Origin: an uncultured Prevotellaceae bacterium
GTDB taxonomy: Bacteria > Bacteroidota > Bacteroidia > Bacteroidales > Bacteroidaceae
Reading direction: 5' to 3'
NCBI GenBank assembly: GCA_946415645.1
Contig: CAMKTJ010000023.1
Location: forward strand, 1-38,188
Length of the DNA stretch: 38,188 nucleotides
Shown: one piece after another, positions 33,105 through 38,188 of the stretch
Numbering within the stretch: position 1 is the stretch's first letter
Layout: every line of letters starts with the position of its first letter
Notes under the pieces: model-generated
Databases searched by the model: none
Told to the model about the DNA's origin: nothing
What the model saw: only the letters and a program-made list of their open reading frames with translations
Made by a program: the position numbers and the translations under genes

Positions 33105-33106
33105 AA

Positions 33107-33141
33107 AAGCCCCCTCCCATCCTCCCCCTAGGGGGAGGTGA
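33107..33141. repeat. GC-rich dispersed repeat
   Basis: GCCCCCTCCCATCCTCCCCC-TAG-GGGGGAGG-type hairpin between the BspA-like gene and the small peptide gene; same family as 25298-25457. Confidence 0.75.
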
Positions 33142-33164
33142 CAAATGAGGGTATGGGTCATTGA

Positions 33165-36107
33165 TTATTTAAGTATTTTCTTTCCGTTTACGATATAAAT
33201 GCCCTTCTTTAAGCCATTGAACATTGAAGAATCCACTAATTTTGAATTTTGAATTTTGAATTTTGAATCCACCCTACGGCCGCTGAGGTCATACACTGCG
33301 CCGGAGAATGCTTCATTATTCACTCTCAATTCTTCACTTAAAGATGTTTCCTCATCTTCTATCACCATTCTCAGGCCCTTGGTCTCTGCTGCGCCGTCAT
33401 CAACCAGCAGGTAGGCTTTGCGGGCAGGCATATAGTCGGCGGTATATTCGAAGAAGCCGAAGTCGGCATCCTTTTTGCCCATGACGTAGAAAGTGCCAGT
33501 ACCAAGCGTCGATTTCAGCGTGCGCACATCCACGCCGTGCAGGTCGTTATTTGCGCTATATTCAGCAGGAGAAAAATCATCGCGATTCATGCTGATGCTA
33601 TTATCCTCGCCAATAATAATTGCGGCAGTACCCATTGGAATCACCTTGCCAAGCAGGTGCAGGGTGACGGTAGAATTATCAACCGTTGCCGTATAGGCGG
33701 TAGCCTCCTCATCGTCGTCAATACGATATCCGGCTTCACCACAGTAGAACGTGGTCCAGTAGTTACTGCCTACCTTGTTGGCTGTTACTGTGATTTTATT
33801 TGCGGGCTCCCATGTAGCGGTGACGGTGACATTGGCGTCGGGCATCTGGAAGGTATAGACGCCATCTTCTTCGTACACTGCGACATCGCAATTTTCGCTA
33901 TCTTTTACGCTGTAGCCGTTGAAGGCGTAGTCTGCACGGTCGTTATGGTTCAGCGTTACCACCTCATCCTTTGCCACTAAGGGGCCGTCGGTGGTGGCGG
34001 TAATGCCTTCTTCGCATGTGATGGTGTAGCCGGGCTGCAGATAATCACTGTATGAATACCACCTTTTTTTATAAAGTTCATACGCTGCGGTGGGCACAAC
34101 GATGGCTGGTAAAGATTCATCGAACGAATATGCACTCAGAGCGAGTGGCTCGGAGGCCAGGCAATAGACCTTTCGCAGGGCAGAACTGGCTAAAGCACGG
34201 TCTCCGATGCTGGTCACGCTGGCGGGGATGATGATGCTGGTGATTTGGCTTTCCTGAAAGCAGTTGTCATATATCTGAGTGGTGCCGGCATCGAGGTTGA
34301 CGCTGGTGTCGTTGCCTTTGAACAGATAGGCCACATGGCCCACGTAGGTCAGTCCGTCAGACTGGGCGTGATACAGGGCGTCAAGCCATGCTGTTTCATT
34401 GAAGGCGGAAGGCCCTAGGTATGTCACGCCGGTGGCGCCGCTGATGGTGGCCAGGCTGGTGCAGCCGTAGAATGCCGAAGCATCGATGGTAGTGACGCTG
34501 CTGCCGATGGTGACGCTGGTCAGTGCGGTGAATTGATAGAAATCCCGTATGCCGATTCTGGTCACGCCATCCTCGATGACTGCGGTGGTGATGTCCGACT
34601 TAAAGGCTGCCCACGGCTGGTTGCTGGTGTAATTCGCCATCCTGCCTGTACCGCTGATGGTGAGCTTATCGTAAGTGCCGTCGTCGTCGGTGTCCGTCAC
34701 GGCCCAATTGACGTCGTCGTTTTCCATGGCGCCGCACGTGCCGCTAAGCTGAATCGTCGTAGCAGTGACGGTGACGTCGTTAGCGGGCATCGTAAAGGGA
34801 TAGACACCATTGTCGGGCGTTATCTCATGATCCTCTGAGCCGTCGTTATAGCTGGCAGCGGTGATGGCGTAGCCTGCCTGCGGAGCCAGTGTGACGGTGG
34901 CGTCGGCCTTGAAGTAGCTCACGCCCTTGAAGGTGGTGCCGCTGCCCTCGGGTGCGGTGGCGGTGATGCCGTTGCCGGTCAGCTGATAGACGCGGACAAG
35001 GTTTGCAAGAGTCCCATTGCCGCCTTCATAACCGATGGTGGAGGCATAGTCGCCGTAGTAATAGTTGTTTGTGACAATGGAACTGTTGATTGACCTTCCG
35101 ACAAAGGCGCCGATGTATATATAACTGGTGCTGCCGCCAGTCTTGCCCGTGCCGCTGAGCGTGCCGCTGAAGAAGCAGTCGCTGACCGTGGCATTGCCGT
35201 GCATGCCATTATTAAGACCCGCGATGCCGCCGACAAATAGACAGGGGGCGCTGACATTAGGTGCCGAGCAGCTGACCGCGGCATCGCTGCCGCAGCCCGT
35301 GATGCTGCCGCCACTTTCGCTCCTGCCTGCGATGCCGCCGATATGGAAGGTACAACACCCCGTATTTATATTACTTCCGCTGTAGGTGCCGGTCACGCTG
35401 TCGCTGTAGGTGCAGTCCGTGATGTTGCCAGTGTTATCGCCAGCAATGCCGCCGATAAACGTTTCAAAAGTTTTTGCATTTGCTGTTCTGGTTCGGCTGA
35501 CGGTGCAGGCCGTCACGGTGCAGCCCGTGATGCTGCCAGTGCGGGAGTTAATGCCCGCTATGCTACCGATGCGAACAGTTATCGCATCGTTATTACTATA
35601 GTTATCACTATAGTTTTCATTGTTAGCCGATGCGAAGCGGCAGCCGCTCAGGGTCACGTTCCTGACGGTGCCCCGGTTCCGTCCGAACAGGCCCAGCGAT
35701 TCACCTTCCCCCGTCAGCCCGTCGCCGGTGCAGTCGATGCCGCTGATGGTATTGCCCTGGCCGTCGAAGGTGCCCTGGAAGCCGTCTTCGTTGACATAGA
35801 GTCCGATGGGCGTATAGTTGCCGGTGCCGGTGTAGGTGATGTCGGCAGTCTGCTTGAATGTCAGACCCTCGCAACTGTGGGCGGTGGTTTCATCGCCGCT
35901 GGTGCTGTACGTACCCCTTCCGTTCACATACACGGCCAGGTCGTTCAGGTTCTGCACGCTGTTAATTTCATAGGCCCCCAGCGTGCTGTTGTACTGGATG
36001 CTGCCGATGCTGGCAGGATCCTGCGCCCACGCACTTATGCCCGTAAGCATCACCAAGAGCAACGCTATCGCTGCCCTTATACAATAATCTTTAGCTTTTG
36101 ATTCCAT
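33165..36107 (-). CDS. BspA-like surface protein with GLUG and leucine-rich repeats
   Basis: A 980-residue secreted protein. Signal peptide AAIALLLVMLTGISAWA. Residues about 80-370 hold GLUG-type repeats (LGLFGRNRGTVRNVTLSGC, IGGIAGDNTGNITDC, VGGIAGLNNG). A BspA-type LRR_5 block follows near 490-680 (LTSVTIGSSVTTIDASAFYGCTSL, 20-residue core; ITSIIIPASVTSIGDRAL). Between and after are MBG-like modules ending FTMPANDVTVTAT. The tail VYDLSGRRV...KGIYIVNGKKIL resembles a gliding/T9SS sorting tail interrupted by repeat-derived residues. Likely exported to the surface. The open frame reaches 36164, but the signal peptide fixes the start at 36107. Confidence 0.85.
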   Translation of the reverse strand: MESKAKDYCIRAAIALLLVMLTGISAWAQDPASIGSIQYNSTLGAYEINSVQNLNDLAVYVNGRGTYSTSGDETTAHSCEGLTFKQTADITYTGTGNYTPIGLYVNEDGFQGTFDGQGNTISGIDCTGDGLTGEGESLGLFGRNRGTVRNVTLSGCRFASANNENYSDNYSNNDAITVRIGSIAGINSRTGSITGCTVTACTVSRTRTANAKTFETFIGGIAGDNTGNITDCTYSDSVTGTYSGSNINTGCCTFHIGGIAGRSESGGSITGCGSDAAVSCSAPNVSAPCLFVGGIAGLNNGMHGNATVSDCFFSGTLSGTGKTGGSTSYIYIGAFVGRSINSSIVTNNYYYGDYASTIGYEGGNGTLANLVRVYQLTGNGITATAPEGSGTTFKGVSYFKADATVTLAPQAGYAITAASYNDGSEDHEITPDNGVYPFTMPANDVTVTATTIQLSGTCGAMENDDVNWAVTDTDDDGTYDKLTISGTGRMANYTSNQPWAAFKSDITTAVIEDGVTRIGIRDFYQFTALTSVTIGSSVTTIDASAFYGCTSLATISGATGVTYLGPSAFNETAWLDALYHAQSDGLTYVGHVAYLFKGNDTSVNLDAGTTQIYDNCFQESQITSIIIPASVTSIGDRALASSALRKVYCLASEPLALSAYSFDESLPAIVVPTAAYELYKKRWYSYSDYLQPGYTITCEEGITATTDGPLVAKDEVVTLNHNDRADYAFNGYSVKDSENCDVAVYEEDGVYTFQMPDANVTVTATWEPANKITVTANKVGSNYWTTFYCGEAGYRIDDDEEATAYTATVDNSTVTLHLLGKVIPMGTAAIIIGEDNSISMNRDDFSPAEYSANNDLHGVDVRTLKSTLGTGTFYVMGKKDADFGFFEYTADYMPARKAYLLVDDGAAETKGLRMVIEDEETSLSEELRVNNEAFSGAVYDLSGRRVDSKFKIQNSKLVDSSMFNGLKKGIYIVNGKKILK
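33214..33340. repeat. Heptamer repeats inside the C-terminal coding region of the surface protein
   Basis: CATTGAA (33214-33229), four TTTTGAA units (33237-33268) and a TTCATTA/TTCACTC-type array (33311-33340). On the coding strand they give SSMFNG, KFKIQNSKL and EELRVNNEAF. Two lie inside the sorting-like tail and one just before it. Confidence 0.85.
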
Positions 36108-36132
36108 GAAGTTATGTGTTTTAATTCGACCG

Positions 36133-36211
36133 CAAAGATACAAAAAAAATCGAGAGCAGAACAAAAGAATCTTGTTAATTTTTTATACCGAGACGCAGTA
36201 TCTTCGCTAAC
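36133..36211 (-). repeat. Hairpin-promoter repeat, diverged copy (surface-protein gene)
   Basis: Minus strand TTTTG (to 36166), 21 bases, TATCTTTG (36133-36140): full promoter with a leader of about 20 bases. Plus strand shares TCGAGAGCAGAACAAAA and TTTTTTATACCGAGACG with 29294-29367. Outer arms are AAGATAC and GTATCTT, where the other copies have AAGTTAC and GTAACTT, so both arms changed together. Confidence 0.8.
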
Positions 36212-36219
36212 TCTGATAG

Positions 36220-36250
36220 CATAGATAGGGAAAAGTTAGGAGAATGCAAA
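36220..36250 (-). promoter_or_regulatory. Conserved promoter block B, copy 3 (degenerate)
   Basis: Minus strand TTTG (36247-36250), 19 bases with the same spacer as copies 1 and 2, then TATCTATG (36220-36227), one mismatch. As at the Bro-N gene it lies upstream of a hairpin-promoter copy. Confidence 0.65.
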
Positions 36251-36400
36251 GCCTTCTATTCTTATTGAAGACCAGAATATAGAGATCATGGTTTGCCACA
36301 TATATCTTTGCATCAAAATCGTATGTAATATCTGACGTTCTCATGTGGTATTATTAAGCTAATCAGTTAATTTTTTTTTAAGCGTATTCTCTTTTTTCTT

Positions 36401-37201
36401 TTACTTCAACAACTTCCTGCTCTCGTTTTCCTCCAACACTTGCATCTGCTGGATGGCTATCTGATTGAGTTTTACAAGTCGTTCGCTCTGCGGAATACCG
36501 TCGTTGATGAGCACTGCGTTGATGTTCTCCATATTTGAGAGGCAGATAAGCTCGTTGATGGTGGCATAGTCGCGGATGTTTCCTTTCAACTCAGGATTGG
36601 CTTCACGCCATTGCTTGGCTGTCATGCCAAACATGGCAACATTAAGTACATCGGCTTCCGCGGCATACTTCATTGCTGCTTGCTCGCGAGTTACTTCCGC
36701 AGGAATGAGGTTACTCTTGATAGCATCAGTATGAATACGGTAGTTGATTTTCGAGAGTTCACGCTTGGCCGACCATTCAAGTTGCTTCTGCTCATCTGCT
36801 TTGAGCCTTTGATACTCCTTAACGAGCAAAAGTTGGAAACGCGGACTTATCCACATGCCAAAATGGTAAGCAATATCCCTGTGGGCATATGTGCCTCCAT
36901 AGCGGCCTGCCTTAGCCATAATGCCGATTGCGCCCGTTCGCTCAATCCATGCCTTAACGGATAATACAAAGTTGTTGCTTCCTGCCGCATTTCTTATTGT
37001 ATCGAATTCGGTACAATTAAAACTAGGGTTATACAGCATCTCCCATTCTCCAAGATATTCAATGGTACTCTTCAAACTCATCCATCTGAATACAATGTGC
37101 TCTTGCATCTGGCTGTGAGCCATATCAGTTAATGAGATATAATCTTCATTCTGTACACTAACGACAGTAATCTCTGCATTTTCAACTTTTATCTTAGACA
37201 T
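36401..37201 (-). CDS. KilA-N domain protein
   Basis: A 266-residue DNA-binding protein. The KilA-N domain occupies about 10-125: DYISLTDMAHSQMQEHIVFRWM, NPSFNCTEFDTIRNAAGSN, WIERTGAIGIMAKAGRYGGTYAHRDIA and FGMWISPRFQLLLVKEYQRL (each a conserved segment). The C-terminal half is helical and conserved in bacterial KilA-N proteins (REQAAMKYAAEADVLNVAMFG, LICLSNMENINAVLI). Many such genes are free-standing rather than within prophages; regulatory targets unknown. Promoter box at 37239-37246. Confidence 0.88.
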   Translation of the reverse strand: MSKIKVENAEITVVSVQNEDYISLTDMAHSQMQEHIVFRWMSLKSTIEYLGEWEMLYNPSFNCTEFDTIRNAAGSNNFVLSVKAWIERTGAIGIMAKAGRYGGTYAHRDIAYHFGMWISPRFQLLLVKEYQRLKADEQKQLEWSAKRELSKINYRIHTDAIKSNLIPAEVTREQAAMKYAAEADVLNVAMFGMTAKQWREANPELKGNIRDYATINELICLSNMENINAVLINDGIPQSERLVKLNQIAIQQMQVLEENESRKLLK

Positions 37202-37238
37202 GTTTTTGAGTCGTTATTTGATACACATATTCCGACTA

Positions 37239-37246
37239 CAAAGATA
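37239..37246 (-). promoter_or_regulatory. -7 promoter box for the KilA-N gene
   Basis: TATCTTTG on the minus strand, 38 bases before the ATG. No good -33 TTG is visible. Confidence 0.5.
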
Positions 37247-37401
37247 ATACTTTATTTTGAGAAAAACATAGATGCGGCAGAAAAAGACAACAATTATTTT
37301 CTGAATCATATCACACATATATAGCGTAGACATGACAAAATCCGCCAAGTTCTTTATAGTGGTCAAATTCGACCACATTGAAATTATGGTTAGGAGATAA
37401 T

Positions 37402-37427
37402 CATTCAACTTTTTCTAGGGTAGTACA
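37402..37427. repeat. 26-base direct repeat, copy 2
   Basis: Exact copy of 31762-31787, same orientation. It begins a 500-base gene-free stretch of stacked repeats. Confidence 0.9.
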
Positions 37428-37431
37428 GTTT

Positions 37432-37590
37432 TCTATGGTGGTCAAAGTGGTCAAGGTCAAAATGGTCATTTTCATTTCGGGATTGTGTCATTTGCTCACT
37501 ATATATAAATATAAAATATTTATTATAGTGGCGGTTTTGACACCTTTCGGGAATCGATTTTGACAAATGACCATGACCGTAATGACCGCC
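37432..37590. repeat. Large dyad element with TGGTCA repeats
   Basis: Left arm: TGGTCA-type 9-base repeats, then TTTCGGG and GTGTCA. Centre: hairpin CACTATA..TAAATAT with ATATTTA..TATAGTG (37497-37530). Right arm: TGACAC, TTTCGGG, then ATCGATTTTGACAAATGACC with TGACC repeats. The right arm resembles 22931-22970 at the start of the small gene after DUF3987. No gene is present. Confidence 0.75.
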
Positions 37591-37593
37591 TTT

Positions 37594-37736
37594 TAGCGGT
37601 TAGAGGTTAGAGGTTAGAGGTTAGAGGTTAGGGGTTGAACTTCGTTCGAGCCTGCTCACGCTCGGAAAAGCTGATGCGAGCATCGCTCTTCTCTCGCTTA
37701 ATCGCAGCCTTAGGGGTTAGGGGTTAGAGGTTAGCG
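37594..37736. repeat. Two GGTTAGA heptamer arrays around a short GC-rich segment
   Basis: Five or more GGTTAGA units (37594-37637) and a second array with GGTTAGG/GGTTAGA (37709-37736) enclose a segment with GAGCCTGCTCACGCTCGG-type inverted pieces. No coding potential seen. Confidence 0.85.
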
Positions 37737-37799
37737 AAATAGTTTTCGTTTCGTTAAAAAAGTTTGGCATTTCATTCGAGAACCGCAATGGCGGCGCCG

Positions 37800-37807
37800 T
37801 ATCTTTG
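37800..37807 (+). promoter_or_regulatory. -7 promoter box for the HU-related gene
   Basis: TATCTTTG on the plus strand, 102 bases before the ATG at 37909; the -33 region is unclear. The leader has no recognised riboswitch. Confidence 0.45.
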
Positions 37808-37908
37808 TATTGTCAAAACAGAGGAGAAACAGCGCGCTAGTTAAAGAAAATTTACTCCCCTATTAGACAGTAAAAATGTTGAGTATAACCCTTTAAAGAT
37901 TATTGATT

Positions 37909-38188
37909 ATGGCACTTAAAGTTAAAGCAAAGGAACAGCTGATTAAGGTTGGCAAGTATGCCGAGACCTACCGCTACGTGATGATGCCCGAGCTGTACAC
38001 CGCTCTGGCTCAGGACAAGGTAATCCGTGAGGCAGCCCTGCGCAGTGGTGTGAGCCGTGGTGTGATGCAGGCTTGCTGGGATGCAGCCGGCGAGGTCATC
38101 AAGGCTTGGGCAACCGAGGGACACAGCGTGGCGCTGCCCGGACTGGGAACCATGCGATTCGGCCTGCGCGCCAAGAGCGTAGAGAACG
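37909..38188 (+). CDS. HU-related DNA-binding protein (partial, runs off the edge)
   Basis: The frame opens at ATG 37909 and is still open at the window end after 93 codons. It begins MALKVKAKEQLIKVGKYAET and continues YRYVMMPELY, VIREAALRSGVSRGVMQACW, VIKAWATEGHSVALPGLGT and MRFGLRAKSVEN. This matches the Bacteroidota HU-like family often found next to VirE-N/DUF3987 and lytic genes, where EAALRSGVSRG and HSVALPGLGTMRFG align with HU. It likely binds DNA non-specifically. It is the only rightward gene of the accessory region. The DNA-binding arm and C terminus lie beyond the window. Confidence 0.88.
   Translation, partial: MALKVKAKEQLIKVGKYAETYRYVMMPELYTALAQDKVIREAALRSGVSRGVMQACWDAAGEVIKAWATEGHSVALPGLGTMRFGLRAKSVEN

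Noticed and set aside
35343..36101. A 252-codon open frame antisense to the BspA-like gene
   Set aside because: Alanine/valine-rich shadow of GLUG repeats; no start signal or promoter.
37214..37408. A 64-codon frame upstream of the KilA-N gene
   Set aside because: It covers the KilA-N promoter box, has AT-rich random-looking sequence and no start context.
37594..37736. Possible CRISPR array
   Set aside because: The repeats are 7-base tandem units without spacers, and no cas gene is present.

Overview
The window looks like a piece of a Bacteroidales chromosome, most likely Prevotellaceae. Evidence: promoters of the Bacteroidota type (TTTG, 19-21 bases, TAnnTTTG), almost no Shine-Dalgarno sequences, a BspA/GLUG-type secreted protein with a gliding/T9SS-like tail, the VirE-N/DUF3987 protein with a partial HU-related protein, and dispersed GC-rich and heptamer repeats common in this order. 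No rRNA or tRNA gene, integrase, transposase or CRISPR array was seen.

Positions 1-21.8 kb are conserved core genes in compact operons. Leftward: kdgK-kdgA (2-keto-3-deoxygluconate use). Rightward: nhaC, a DUF3298-type lipoprotein, rsmG and a metallo-beta-lactamase-fold hydrolase. Leftward: a small hypothetical gene and a GH25 lysozyme. Rightward from a divergent promoter: lon, tgt, an LptF/LptG permease and a DEAD-box helicase. Leftward: a TPR membrane protein and ribH. Rightward: recF and a DUF721 gene. Leftward: smpB, an M16 peptidase lipoprotein and metH. Many neighbours overlap by 4-11 bases or meet tail to tail.

Positions 21.8-38.2 kb are accessory DNA, nearly all transcribed leftward. 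It holds a P5-type muramidase, a small hypothetical gene, a VirE-N/DUF3987 protein, three phage-antirepressor-like proteins (Rha/KilAC, Bro-N, KilA-N) without phage structural genes, a pair of small genes sharing a terminal motif, an XRE regulator overlapping a CoiA-like nuclease gene, a four-helix-bundle protein, a large BspA-like surface protein followed by a 59-residue peptide gene, and, running off the right edge, an HU-related DNA-binding protein. Base composition shifts between the AT-rich XRE-CoiA block and the GC-richer surface-protein gene, which suggests separate acquisitions.

The most unusual content is non-coding. A family of about 75-base imperfect hairpins carries complete Bacteroidota promoters: three tandem copies precede smpB, and diverged copies precede the Bro-N gene and the BspA-like gene. 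Their arms and central palindromes change between copies while staying self-complementary. A second conserved promoter block occurs three times, an identical hairpin terminator occurs twice, and 52-base, 26-base and CTAG-type repeats also recur. Several accessory genes therefore sit in a shared frame of promoter block, gene and terminator. Heptamer repeats have also entered coding sequence in frame.
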